A stretch of 64,000 bases of DNA from Thermoleophilia bacterium (GTDB taxonomy: Bacteria > Actinomycetota > Thermoleophilia > Gaiellales > Gaiellaceae): assembly GCA_025928515.1 (NCBI GenBank), contig JAICJI010000001.1:1-64000 (forward strand), given 5' to 3'. A program made the translations under genes and the position numbers. The notes beneath the pieces are model-generated. The model did no database searches. It was given only the letters and a program-made list of their open reading frames with translations, and was not told the DNA's origin. Below are positions 1 through 7,753 of this stretch, one piece after another (position 1 is the first letter of the stretch; each line of letters begins with the position of its first letter).

Positions 1-644
1 AGCATCGTGTTCGCCGCGTCGACGAGCCGCGTGCGCACCTTCTTGTCGGCCGACTGCAGCAGCACCCGCTCGTAGGCCATCCCCGCGCCGTGATGGATGC
101 CGTCGTCGACGGCGAGCCGGTTGCAGAGATCCTCGAGCACCGTCCCCCGTGACGAGCGCGCGATCAGCCGGAAGCGCGGGATGATCAGGCGCTCGAAGAA
201 GACCTGCATGAGAAAGACCTTCTCCTCGAGCAGATCCGCCTCCAGGAACATGTGCGCCAGCTCGTCGAGGTACGGGTCGCGCTCCCCCTCCCCACCGACC
301 TGGCCGATCAGCCGCAGCCACGCCTCGGTGTGCCGCGACTCGTCCTGCACCATCGTCGCGTAGTAGAGGCGCGCCTCGGGATCGGGCGCCGCGGCGAGCA
401 GCTGGGACGCCATCTCGCACGCGAAGACGTCGGCCTGGAGCTGCTGCATGATCACCGAGCGCCAGATGTCGCGCCGCCGCGCCTGCCGCTCGGCGCTGCC
501 CTTCCCCTCGGGCACGAAAGGCATCCCGTCCCACGGGACATCGTCCACCTGCCACTCCTGGTGCTTCGCGAGGTGGTAGAAGCGTAGGACGCCTGCGTAC
601 TCGGCCCGGGACTCGGGCTCGGCTGGAACGGCCTCGGCACTCAC
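1..644 (-). CDS. Ferritin-like di-iron (R2-like) protein, 3' end outside window
   Basis: A helical protein of the ferritin/ribonucleotide-reductase-R2-like superfamily, translated from a GTG at 644; at least 214 residues are visible and the C-terminus lies beyond the window. Visible motifs are D72/E77 on a first helix, E102-S-R-H105 (classic ExxH), E151, and D181-G-I-H184 where a second ExxH is expected. This suggests a four-helix bundle binding two metals, with one Glu replaced by Asp. The fold is well supported; the reaction is unknown (oxidase, hydroxylase or storage are all possible). The start is favoured by a TAAGGT box 7 nt upstream and no Shine-Dalgarno sequence, so the message is probably leaderless. 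It is divergent from the 669 gene. Confidence 0.72.
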   Translation of the reverse strand, partial: MSAEAVPAEPESRAEYAGVLRFYHLAKHQEWQVDDVPWDGMPFVPEGKGSAERQARRRDIWRSVIMQQLQADVFACEMASQLLAAAPDPEARLYYATMVQDESRHTEAWLRLIGQVGGEGERDPYLDELAHMFLEADLLEEKVFLMQVFFERLIIPRFRLIARSSRGTVLEDLCNRLAVDDGIHHGAGMAYERVLLQSADKKVRTRLVDAANTM

Positions 645-668
645 GCGCGGGACCTTATCCTCACCTGC
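645..668. promoter_or_regulatory. Divergent leaderless promoter pair
   Basis: The 24-bp gap between two divergent GTG starts contains ACCTTATCCT at 652-661. Read rightward it gives the -10 box TATCCT (656-661), 7 nt before the GTG at 669. Read leftward it gives TAAGGT (657-652), 7 nt before the GTG at 644. The two boxes share one TA step. No Shine-Dalgarno sequence fits on either side. Confidence 0.5.
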
Positions 669-968
669 GTGATTGCACTCGTCTTCAGCTACGAGGTGCG
701 CGACGCCGCGGAGTTCGAGCGCGTCTACGGGCCGAGCGGCGAATGGGCGGAGTTCTTCCGGCGGGGCCGTGGCTTCATCGGCACCGAGCTCCTCCGCGAC
801 GTCGAGGCGCCGAACCGCTTCCTCGTCGTCGACCGATGGGAATCGGCCGACGCCTACAACGCATTCGTCGCCGAGCACCGCGAGGAGTACATGCAGCGCG
901 TCGACGCCACCGGCTTCCACTACGACAGCGAGCTTCGTTTCGGCACGTTCGAGTCCGTCTGGGACTGA
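669..968 (+). CDS. Antibiotic biosynthesis monooxygenase-like (ABM/dimeric alpha-beta barrel) protein
   Basis: A 99-residue protein with the look of the ABM domain: a beta strand (IALVFSYEV), an amphipathic helix (AAEFERVYG), a strand-turn-strand core ending RFLVVDRWES, then a helix that begins ADAYNAF. Family members are small dimeric barrels acting as monooxygenases or simply binding aromatic or haem-like ligands. Full length for the family. The GTG start is set by the TATCCT box 7 nt upstream, so the mRNA is probably leaderless. It is divergent from the ferritin-like gene, and the shared promoter hints at a joint oxidative role, which is inference. The specific substrate cannot be read from the sequence. 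Confidence 0.65.
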   Translation: MIALVFSYEVRDAAEFERVYGPSGEWAEFFRRGRGFIGTELLRDVEAPNRFLVVDRWESADAYNAFVAEHREEYMQRVDATGFHYDSELRFGTFESVWD

Positions 969-999
969 GAGCTCGCATTTCGTAAGCACGACCGGCCGA

Positions 1000-1020
1000 C
1001 TGCCTCGCAATGCGAGGCAG
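1000..1020. promoter_or_regulatory. Perfect 9-bp palindrome, likely operator of the polyamine operon
   Basis: CTGCCTCGC-AAT-GCGAGGCAG is a perfect inverted repeat centred 8 bp upstream of a good -35 element (1028). There is no T-tract after it and the preceding gene stops 32 bp earlier, so a regulator site directly upstream of the promoter is more likely than a terminator, although a weak terminator for the 669 gene cannot be excluded. Confidence 0.5.
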
Positions 1021-1027
1021 CTGCGGC

Positions 1028-1056
1028 TTGAACCAGGTCAATCGCGCAGCGATAAT
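1028..1056 (+). promoter_or_regulatory. Sigma-70-type promoter of the aminotransferase/ABC transporter operon
   Basis: TTGAAC (1028-1033), a 17-bp spacer, then GATAAT (1051-1056). The expected transcript start is about 1062-1064, leaving a leader of only 4-6 nt before the ATG at 1068. This is the best two-box promoter in the window. Confidence 0.6.
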
Positions 1057-1067
1057 CCCGGGCGCTG

Positions 1068-2351
1068 ATGTCCGTCGAGCAACGCGCCAGCGCCGCCGAA
1101 CGGATCCTCGCCGCGCGCGAGAGATACGTCCCCCGCGGCGTCGCCACGCCCGCGCTCGTCGTCGCGCGCGCCGAAGGAGCCCGCGTCTGGGACGTCGACG
1201 GCCGCGAGTTCCTCGACTTCGCCGGCGGCATCGCCTGCCAGAACCTCGGCCACGGCCACTCGACGGTCGTGGCGGCGATCCACGAGCAGGTCGATCGCTA
1301 CCTCCACCAGTGCTTCATGGTCGGGACGTACGAGCCGTACATCGAGGTCTGCCGGCGGCTGGACGAGCTGTGGCCCGGTGACGCAGAGACCAAGTCGATC
1401 CTCGTCAACTCTGGCGCCGAGGCGATCGAGAACGCGGTCAAGATCGCGCGCGCCGCGACGGGCCGCGCAGGCGTCGTCGTCTTCGACCGCGCCTTCCACG
1501 GGCGCACGAGCCTGACGATGGCGATGACGGCGAAGCTCGTCTACAAGGACGGCTTCGGGCCGCTGGCGACGGACGTCTACCGCGCGGCTGCGCCCTATCC
1601 GTTCCGCGGCGTCTCGACGGAGGACGCGCTCGCGAGTCTCGAGCTGCTGTTCAAGCAGGACGTCGCGCCGGAGTCGGTCGCGTGCTTCGTGCTCGAGCCC
1701 GTGCAGGGCGAGGGAGGTTTCATCCCGATGCCGCCGGAGTTCGTACAAGCGCTGCGCCGGATCTGCGACGAGCATGGGATCGTCTACGTCGACGACGAGG
1801 TTCAGGCCGGCTGCGGGCGCGCCGGCACGATGTGGGCGATCGAGCAGCTCGGGGTCGAGCCTGACCTTCTGGTGTCGGGCAAGACGCTCGGCGGCGGGCT
1901 CCCGCTCGCCGGCGTGACCGGCCGCGCCGAGCTGATGGACGCCGTCCACGTCGGCGGGCTCGGCGGCACCTTCGGCGGGAACCCGGTCGCCTGCGCCGCG
2001 GCGCTCGCCGTGCTCGACGCGCTGGCCGAGCCCGGCTTCGCCGAGCGCGCGGCGCAGATCGGCTCGCACCTCCGCGCCCGGCTCGAGGAGATCGCCGCGC
2101 ATCAGCCGCTCGTCGGCGAGGTGCGAGGCCTCGGCCCGATGCTCGCGCTCGAGCTCCGCGAGCCGACGCCCGACGCCGCGAAGGCGACCACGGCCGCCGC
2201 ATTCGCGAAGGGCTTGCTGCTGCTGGCCTGCGGCCTCGACGGAAACGTCATCCGGCTCCTCCCGCCGCTGACCACAGCGGACGAGGAGCTCGAGCGCGGG
2301 CTCACCCTGCTGGAGGAGTCGCTTGGCGACGCTGGCGCCGACCGCGGCTGA
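1068..2351 (+). CDS. Class III PLP aminotransferase (4-aminobutyrate/omega-amino acid type)
   Basis: A 427-residue fold-type I aminotransferase that moves a terminal amino group from an omega-amino acid (GABA-like) to 2-oxoglutarate or pyruvate. Visible landmarks are the NSGAEAIENAVKIAR helix, the VLEPVQGEGGFIP loop, the DDEVQAGCGRAGTM region (the cofactor-ring Asp sits in DDEVQ) and the PLP lysine Lys272 in SGKTLGGG. Normal family length. It is the first gene of an operon with a spermidine/putrescine-type ABC transporter, so degradation of imported putrescine or GABA is the natural reading. Its end overlaps the transporter ATPase gene by 29 nt. It is a paralogue of the 23814 gene. Confidence 0.88.
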   Translation: MSVEQRASAAERILAARERYVPRGVATPALVVARAEGARVWDVDGREFLDFAGGIACQNLGHGHSTVVAAIHEQVDRYLHQCFMVGTYEPYIEVCRRLDELWPGDAETKSILVNSGAEAIENAVKIARAATGRAGVVVFDRAFHGRTSLTMAMTAKLVYKDGFGPLATDVYRAAAPYPFRGVSTEDALASLELLFKQDVAPESVACFVLEPVQGEGGFIPMPPEFVQALRRICDEHGIVYVDDEVQAGCGRAGTMWAIEQLGVEPDLLVSGKTLGGGLPLAGVTGRAELMDAVHVGGLGGTFGGNPVACAAALAVLDALAEPGFAERAAQIGSHLRARLEEIAAHQPLVGEVRGLGPMLALELREPTPDAAKATTAAAFAKGLLLLACGLDGNVIRLLPPLTTADEELERGLTLLEESLGDAGADRG

Positions 2352-3372
2352 CGCCGATCCGGTAGCGGGCGCTCCGGCCGTCCGCCTGAGCGGCATCCGC
2401 CGCGCGTTCGGTGACGTGGTCGCAGTCGACGGCGTCGACCTCGACATCCCGGCCGGCGAGTTCTTCACGATGCTCGGCCCCTCGGGCTCGGGGAAGACGA
2501 CGACGCTGCGGGTGATCGCCGGCTTCGAGCGGCCCGACGCCGGGAGCGTCGAGCTGCAGGGAGTAGACGTGACTCGAGTCGCGCCCTCGCAGAGGGCCGT
2601 CAACACCGTCTTCCAGGACTACGCGCTCTTCCCGCACATGACCGTCGCGGAGAACGTCGAGTACGGGCTGCGCGTGAAAGGCATGTCCCGCAAGGACCGT
2701 CGCTCGCGCGCCGAGGCGATGCTCGAGAAGGTGCGGCTGCCGGGGCTCGGCAAGAGGAAGCCGGTCCAGCTCTCCGGCGGCCAGCGACAGCGCGTCGCAC
2801 TGGCCCGGGCGATCGTGAACGGCCCGCCGGTCCTGCTCCTCGACGAGCCGCTCGGCGCGCTCGACCTGAAGCTGCGCCAGGAGATGCAGATCTTCCTCAA
2901 GGCGCTGCAGCGCGACCTCGGGATCACGTTCGTGTACGTCACGCACGACCAGGAGGAGGCGCTGACGATGAGCGACCGGCTGGCCGTCTTCAACGAGGGG
3001 AGGATCGAGCAGGTCGGCGCACCGGCAGATGTCTACGAGCATCCGCAGACGGAGTTCGTCGCGGGCTTCGTCGGCGTCTCGAACGTGCTCGAGCGTGGTA
3101 GCCGGCGCTTCACGATCCGGCCGGAGAAGATTCGGATGAGCGACGACGGTGCCGGCCCGGGCGAGCCCGGAACGGTGCGGGAAGTGGTCTACGTCGGGAT
3201 GGTCACGCGGTACGTCGTCGACCTCGACGACGGCGGCCAGCTCGTCGTCGTCCGCCAGAACCTCGAGACGTCTTCGCAGGACGCTCTCGCGGAACGAGGG
3301 AAAAAGGTCCGCCTCTCGTGGCGGCCGGAGCACACGTACGAGATCGGGGTCGACAAGGAGGAGGGCACGTGA
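2323..3372 (+). CDS. potA: ABC transporter ATP-binding protein, polyamine type
   Basis: A 349-residue ATPase subunit of an importer for spermidine/putrescine-like substrates. In order: Walker A GPSGSGKTT, the Q-loop within VFQDYALFPHM, the signature LSGGQRQRVALARA, Walker B VLLLDEPLGALD, the switch His in VTHDQEEALTMSD, and a C-terminal TOBE-like regulatory domain (about residues 260-349, starting near FTIRPEKIRM). The TTG start at 2323 lies inside the upstream aminotransferase gene, implying translational coupling. The stop overlaps the GTG of the binding-protein gene (GTGA). Substrate assignment rests on family resemblance and the neighbours; opines or other cationic amines remain possible. 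Confidence 0.87.
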   Translation: MATLAPTAADADPVAGAPAVRLSGIRRAFGDVVAVDGVDLDIPAGEFFTMLGPSGSGKTTTLRVIAGFERPDAGSVELQGVDVTRVAPSQRAVNTVFQDYALFPHMTVAENVEYGLRVKGMSRKDRRSRAEAMLEKVRLPGLGKRKPVQLSGGQRQRVALARAIVNGPPVLLLDEPLGALDLKLRQEMQIFLKALQRDLGITFVYVTHDQEEALTMSDRLAVFNEGRIEQVGAPADVYEHPQTEFVAGFVGVSNVLERGSRRFTIRPEKIRMSDDGAGPGEPGTVREVVYVGMVTRYVVDLDDGGQLVVVRQNLETSSQDALAERGKKVRLSWRPEHTYEIGVDKEEGT

Positions 3373-4517
3373 AAAGGAACATCAGAGGGTACGTTCTGCT
3401 AGCCGCGTTCACCGCGGCGTTATGCGTGCCGGCCTCAGGGGTCAGCGCGAGCAAGGGACTGCCGACGTCGGTCGGCAAAGGCGAGGGGAAGCTCAACCTG
3501 ATCGCCTGGGAGGGCTACACCCAGGGCCAGTGGGTGAAGCCGTTCCAGAAGAAGACGGGCTGCAAGGTGCATGCGCACTACGCGGGGTCGTCGGACGACA
3601 TGGTGACGCTCATGCGGCAGGGCGGCGGAACCCAGTACGACGGCGTTTCGGCCTCCGGTGACGCAAGCCTGCGCCTGATCTACGGCAAAGACGTGCAGGC
3701 GGTGAACCCCAAGCTCATCCCGGACTTCAAGAACTTCATCCCGGCCCTGAAGTCGCCGCCGCACAACACGATCAAGGGCGTCCACTACGGGATCTCGCTC
3801 CAGTGGGGGCCGAACACGCTGCTCTGGAACACGAAGAAGGTGAAGCCGGCGCCGACGAGCTGGTCCTCGATCTACAGCAAGAAGTACAAGGGCAAGATCA
3901 CGGTCCCGGACAACCCGATCCAGATCGCCGACGCCGCGCTCTACCTGTCGAAGGCGAAGCCGTCGCTGAAGATCAGCGACCCGTACGAGCTGACGCAGAC
4001 GCAGTTCAACGCGGCGATCAGCCTGCTGAAGAGGCAGAAGCCGCTGATCAAGAAGTACTGGGCGCTCGCGTCCGACGAGATCGGCCTGTTCAAGAGCGGC
4101 GACGCCGTGATCGGCGCCTCGTGGCCGTATCAGACGAACACGCTGAAGGCCGACAAGGTTCGCGTCAAGGACGAGATCCCGAAGGAGGGCGCGACCGGCT
4201 GGGCCGACACCTGGATGATGTCGGCGCACGTCCAGCATCCGAACTGCATGTACAAGTGGATGCAGTGGGTCTCGACGCCGAAGGTGCAGGCCGAGCAGGC
4301 GATCTACTTCGGCGAGACGCCGGCCAACACGAAGGCCTGCTCGATCATGAACAAGCTCTCGGCGGGCTCCGCACAGCAGTACCACTGCGGTGCGTCGAAG
4401 AAGTACTTCAACTCGATCAAGTTCTGGAAGACGCCGATCTCGAAGTGCGACAACGGCAAGAACGACTGCATGAACTACAGCCAGTGGCAACAGGCGTGGA
4501 CGCAGATGAAGGGCTGA
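3369..4517 (+). CDS. Extracellular substrate-binding protein, PotD/polyamine family
   Basis: A 382-residue periplasmic-type binding protein with an N-terminal Sec signal (basic KRN, hydrophobic YVLLAAFTAALCVPASG, probable cleavage after VSA). The mature domain opens with LNLIAWEGYTQGQWVKPF and YDGVSASGDASLRLI, the usual PotD-like arrangement, and has two closely spaced Cys near the C-terminus (KCDNGKNDC). The Cys in the signal is not in a good lipobox, so how it stays at the cell surface is unclear. The GTG at 3369 is chosen because it forms a GTGA overlap with the ATPase stop and places the signal peptide at the very start. It delivers substrate to the two permeases that follow. Confidence 0.87.
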   Translation: MKRNIRGYVLLAAFTAALCVPASGVSASKGLPTSVGKGEGKLNLIAWEGYTQGQWVKPFQKKTGCKVHAHYAGSSDDMVTLMRQGGGTQYDGVSASGDASLRLIYGKDVQAVNPKLIPDFKNFIPALKSPPHNTIKGVHYGISLQWGPNTLLWNTKKVKPAPTSWSSIYSKKYKGKITVPDNPIQIADAALYLSKAKPSLKISDPYELTQTQFNAAISLLKRQKPLIKKYWALASDEIGLFKSGDAVIGASWPYQTNTLKADKVRVKDEIPKEGATGWADTWMMSAHVQHPNCMYKWMQWVSTPKVQAEQAIYFGETPANTKACSIMNKLSAGSAQQYHCGASKKYFNSIKFWKTPISKCDNGKNDCMNYSQWQQAWTQMKG

Positions 4518-4520
4518 GTT

Positions 4521-5441
4521 CTGTCCGTCCGCGCTGCTGATCTGACGAAGCCGGGCCGTCCCACGAGGGCGGCCCGGCTTCGGTTCACGGGGCTCTTCTG
4601 GCGCCACCGGTGGGCGAAGGCTCTGCTGCTGCTTGGGCCGCCGCTGCTCGCCTTCGCAGCGGTGTACCTCGCGTCGCTCGTCGCCCTGTTCCTCTCCTCG
4701 TTCTGGACGGTGGACCCGTTCACGTCCGTGGTCCAGCACATCTGGAACGTCGACAACTACAAGCTCCTCTGGGAGCAGAGCGCGTACCACTCGATCGCGC
4801 TGCGGACGGTCGGGATCGCCGCCGCGGTCACGGCCGCGGACGCAGTCCTCGCCTTCCCGGTCGGGTACTTCATGGCTCGCATCGCCGGCGGCCGTTCCCG
4901 CGCCTTCATCTTCGTCGCCGTCCTGCTCCCGCTCTGGTCGAGCTATCTGATCCGCGTCTACATCTGGCGGCTGATCCTCGACCACGACGGCGTCCTCAAC
5001 TGGAGCCTGCGCAAAGTCGGGCTGCCGGCCGCGAACATCGGCTACACGAACTGGGCCGTCTGGCTGATCTTCACGTACGTGTGGCTCCCCTTCATGATCC
5101 TGCCCGTCTACGGCGCGCTGGAGCGAGTCCCGGACTCGTTCCTCGAGGCGTCGCGCGACCTCGGCGCCGGCGGCTGGACGACGTTCCGGCGCATCCTGCT
5201 TCCGCTCGCGCTGCCGGGCGTGATCGCCGGCTCGATCTTCACGTTCTCGCTCACGCTTGGCGACTACATCACCCCGCTGCTCGCGGGCGGTGCCTCGTCA
5301 CAGTTCATCGGGAACGTCGTCTACGACTCGATCGGCTCGCAGCAGACACCGTTCGCGGCCGCGTTCGCCGCGGTTCCGCTCGTGGTCATGGCGGTGTACC
5401 TCCTGATCGCCCGCAGGCTCGGCGCCTTCGAGGCCCTCTGA
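4521..5441 (+). CDS. potB: ABC transporter permease 1, PotB-like, start unresolved (CTG at 4521 proposed)
   Basis: A membrane subunit of the polyamine-type importer with about six transmembrane segments and the EAA loop FLEASRDLGAGGWTTFRRILLP, which docks on the ATPase. Canonical starts are missing: the first is GTG 4662, but the reading frame upstream encodes the expected basic stretch and first membrane helix (FWRHRWAKALLLLGPPLLAF), so a start at 4662 would cut helix 1. The frame opens right after the previous stop; CTG at 4521 has AAGGG 7 nt upstream and yields 306 residues, a normal length. The proposed 5' coding region contains the 12-bp hairpin at 4547-4581. Confidence 0.8.
   Translation: MSVRAADLTKPGRPTRAARLRFTGLFWRHRWAKALLLLGPPLLAFAAVYLASLVALFLSSFWTVDPFTSVVQHIWNVDNYKLLWEQSAYHSIALRTVGIAAAVTAADAVLAFPVGYFMARIAGGRSRAFIFVAVLLPLWSSYLIRVYIWRLILDHDGVLNWSLRKVGLPAANIGYTNWAVWLIFTYVWLPFMILPVYGALERVPDSFLEASRDLGAGGWTTFRRILLPLALPGVIAGSIFTFSLTLGDYITPLLAGGASSQFIGNVVYDSIGSQQTPFAAAFAAVPLVVMAVYLLIARRLGAFEAL
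4547..4581. repeat. Perfect 12-bp inverted repeat between binding-protein and permease genes
   Basis: GAAGCCGGGCCG (4547-4558), an 11-nt loop, then its exact complement (4570-4581). The stem lies just after the binding-protein stop and has no T-tract. Such hairpins often stabilise the upstream message or attenuate the downstream one, giving more binding protein than permease. It may also fall inside the first codons of the permease gene if translation begins at CTG 4521. Confidence 0.6.
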
Positions 5442-6250
5442 TGGAGCGCCGTGCCACCCGCGTGGCCCTCACGGCGTGGACCGTGCTCGTGGTGCTCTTC
5501 CTCTGGATCCCCCTCGCGCTGATCCTGCTCTACGCGTTCAACAAGTCGAACGTCGAGAGCTGGCCGATCTCGAGCTTCACGACCCACTGGTTCCATGCCG
5601 CCTGGAACTCGGAGGTGCGCTCGGCCCTCTGGCTCTCCGTCCGGGTCGGCCTGACCGCGACCGGGATCGCGCTCGTGCTCGGGTCGATGGCCGCGTTCGG
5701 CGTCGCCCGCTTCCGCTTCTTCGGGCGTGAGGCCATCTCGTTCCTGCTCATATTGCCGATCGCACTACCCGGGATCGTGACGGGCATCGCCCTCAACTCC
5801 GCATTCCTCGCGGGCCACATCCTGCTCTCGACGTGCACGATCATCGTGGGGCACGCGACCTTCTGCGTCATCGTCGTCTACAACAATGTCCTCGCCCGCC
5901 TTCGCCGCTCCTCGCCTTCGCTGATCGAGGCGTCGCAGGACCTCGGCGCCGACGGCTGGCAGACGTTCCGCTTCGTGATCTGGCCCGTCCTCTCGACCGC
6001 TCTCGTCGCCGGCGGCCTGCTCGCCTTCGCGCTCTCGTTCGACGAGGTCGTCGTCACGTACTTCACGGCAGGTGCGCAGAACACCCTCCCGCTCCTCATC
6101 TTCGGCTACATCCGCCTCGGCCAGCAGCTCCCGGTCGTGAACGTGATCGCCTTCGCGATGATTCTCGTCACAGCGATCCCCGTCCTGCTCGCGCAACGGC
6201 TAGTGCGCGACGCCGGGCTCGTCCGTGGAGCAGGGGCAGCCGCCCACTGA
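5441..6250 (+). CDS. potC: ABC transporter permease 2, PotC-like
   Basis: A 269-residue second membrane subunit of the importer. It shows an N-terminal helix (VALTAWTVLVVLFLWIPLAL), a periplasmic stretch, four to five more helices, and the EAA motif LIEASQDLGADGWQTFRFVIWP for contact with the ATPase. The ATG at 5441 shares its A with the stop of the first permease (TGATG), so the two are translationally coupled and made in equal amounts. It closes the five-gene operon that began at 1068. A weak inverted repeat just after the stop (6259-6281, one mismatch, no T-run) might end transcription. Confidence 0.88.
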   Translation: MERRATRVALTAWTVLVVLFLWIPLALILLYAFNKSNVESWPISSFTTHWFHAAWNSEVRSALWLSVRVGLTATGIALVLGSMAAFGVARFRFFGREAISFLLILPIALPGIVTGIALNSAFLAGHILLSTCTIIVGHATFCVIVVYNNVLARLRRSSPSLIEASQDLGADGWQTFRFVIWPVLSTALVAGGLLAFALSFDEVVVTYFTAGAQNTLPLLIFGYIRLGQQLPVVNVIAFAMILVTAIPVLLAQRLVRDAGLVRGAGAAAH

Positions 6251-6712
6251 AAGTGCGGAGGCGGACTCGCGATTGAGCCCGCCTGGCGCCGCAGTGTCTA
6301 GGTTTGGGCCGGTCGTGTTGCGCTCGAGGAGCGGTGTGCACGAACTCGGTGCCCGTCTCTGTTCATCATCGTGAACGACCGGCTGGAACCGCGCCCTGGC
6401 GGGTCGGCCAGTTTCTCGGCCACCGACCGTTGTGGCTCGTTCGAGGGACGGATCTCCCGGCCGACCCAGACGTACTAAGGCATCCCAGCCGTCCTGGGGA
6501 CGACGCGCCCCGGCGGGTGTCCTATCTCCATGGAAAGGGTCAGGAAGTCGTTCGCGCAACGGCGCAGGGCACGTTGTCTAGCCACTGACGCCCGGCTGCG
6601 GTGGGGCGAGTACGCGCCGGGGACGTGCCCTTCCTGACCGCTTCAGCGCCAACCTCCGCGGGCTTTCGTCGTCTCAGCCCCTGAGGCTACGCTCTCTGGA
6701 GAAGGAGGCCGG
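6251..6712. other. 462-bp intergenic region without a convincing gene
   Basis: No open frame here has plausible protein features. There is an imperfect hairpin at 6259-6281 (ggcggActc / gagCccgcc) that could end the transporter transcript, a TACGCT box near 6690 and a strong GAAGGAGG ribosome site just before the TTG at 6713. The rest carries several short GC-rich dyads but no recognisable tRNA, tmRNA, RNase P or SRP signature. An unannotated small RNA cannot be excluded. Confidence 0.5.
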
Positions 6713-7720
6713 TTGGCAATCGAGACGCACGTCGAGGCGCACGCCGTGGCATGCCGGCTGCTCGACAACATCGAGACAGTCGTGCACGGCAAGCGTGACC
6801 AGATCACGCTGGTGGTCGCGGCCCTCGTCTGCGGCGGCCACGTCCTCCTCGAGGACGTCCCGGGCACGGCGAAGACGGTGCTCGCCCGCGCGATCGCGCA
6901 GTCGATCGAGGGCTCGGCTTCTTCCCGGATCCAGTGCACCCCCGACCTGCAGCCGACCGACGTGACCGGCCTCTCGATCTTCAACCAGCGCGAGCGCGAC
7001 TTCGAGTTCCGGCCCGGGCCTGTGTTCGCCAACGTCGTGCTCGTGGACGAGATCAACCGCGCGATGCCGAAGACGCAGTCGGCGCTGCTCGAGGCGATGG
7101 CCGAGCAGCAGGTGACGGTGGACGGGACCACACGCCGGCTCCCCGAGCCGTTCCTCGTCATGGCGACCCAGAACCCGATCGAGTACGAGGGGACGTTCCC
7201 GCTGCCCGAGGCACAGCTCGACCGCTTCTTCGTCCGCACGACGCTCGGGTACCCGGACGTGGAGGATGAGAACCGGATCGTCGAAGAGCAGGTCGGCAGC
7301 CATCCGCTCTCCCGGCTGCAGCCGGCCGTCGATGTCGGTGACGTCGCGGCGATGAGCGAAGCGGTACAGGACGTCTTCGTTCACGAGGCCGTCGCCCGCT
7401 GGATCGTCGACCTCGTGCGGGCCACTCGCGAGCTCGACGTGGTCGCGATCGGCAGCTCCGTCCGCGGCTCGCTCGCCCTTAACCGCGCAGCGCGCTCTTG
7501 GGCGATGCTGCACGGCCGCCGCTACGTGACCCCGGAAGACGTCGAGCGGTTGTTCATCCCTGTGCTCTTGCACCGGCTGCTCTTCAAGCCGAGCTTCCTG
7601 GCGGAGATCCGCGACCGCGGGTGGGAAGCGGCTGCCCGCGACATCCAGGAACGTTGCGTCGGGCGGGCACCGAAGCCGGGCTTCGACATCGACCTCGACG
7701 TCCCCACCACGGCGGTGTAG
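6713..7720 (+). CDS. MoxR-family AAA+ ATPase
   Basis: A 335-residue MoxR-type AAA+ ATPase. Walker A is EDVPGTAKT (Lys54), Walker B VLVDEINRAMPKTQSALLEAM, sensor 1 within MATQNPIEYEGTFPLPEAQ, followed by a lid domain. These ATPases act as chaperones that mature partner complexes, usually containing VWA metal-binding proteins, as in methanol dehydrogenase activation and CoxD/NorQ systems. The TTG start is supported by GAAGGAGG 6-7 nt upstream. It is the first gene of a six-gene operon with a DUF58 protein and two VWA proteins, the classic MoxR/DUF58/VWA setting. The client is unknown. Confidence 0.9.
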   Translation: MAIETHVEAHAVACRLLDNIETVVHGKRDQITLVVAALVCGGHVLLEDVPGTAKTVLARAIAQSIEGSASSRIQCTPDLQPTDVTGLSIFNQRERDFEFRPGPVFANVVLVDEINRAMPKTQSALLEAMAEQQVTVDGTTRRLPEPFLVMATQNPIEYEGTFPLPEAQLDRFFVRTTLGYPDVEDENRIVEEQVGSHPLSRLQPAVDVGDVAAMSEAVQDVFVHEAVARWIVDLVRATRELDVVAIGSSVRGSLALNRAARSWAMLHGRRYVTPEDVERLFIPVLLHRLLFKPSFLAEIRDRGWEAAARDIQERCVGRAPKPGFDIDLDVPTTAV

Positions 7721-7753
7721 CGCCATGCCCGCCGAGCGGGTGGTCTTCTAGCC

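Noticed and set aside
3435..4985. 516-codon open frame opposite the binding-protein and permease genes
   Set aside because: It has no domain pattern and consists of repeated Arg/Asp/Val runs caused by the GC-rich codons of the real genes on the other strand.
6259..6281. Hairpin after the second permease as a definite terminator
   Set aside because: One mismatch in a 9-bp stem and no T-run; kept only as a possibility in the intergenic entry.
6304..6588. 94-codon open frame in the 462-bp gap
   Set aside because: No ribosome site, no leaderless box at the right distance and no protein-like features.
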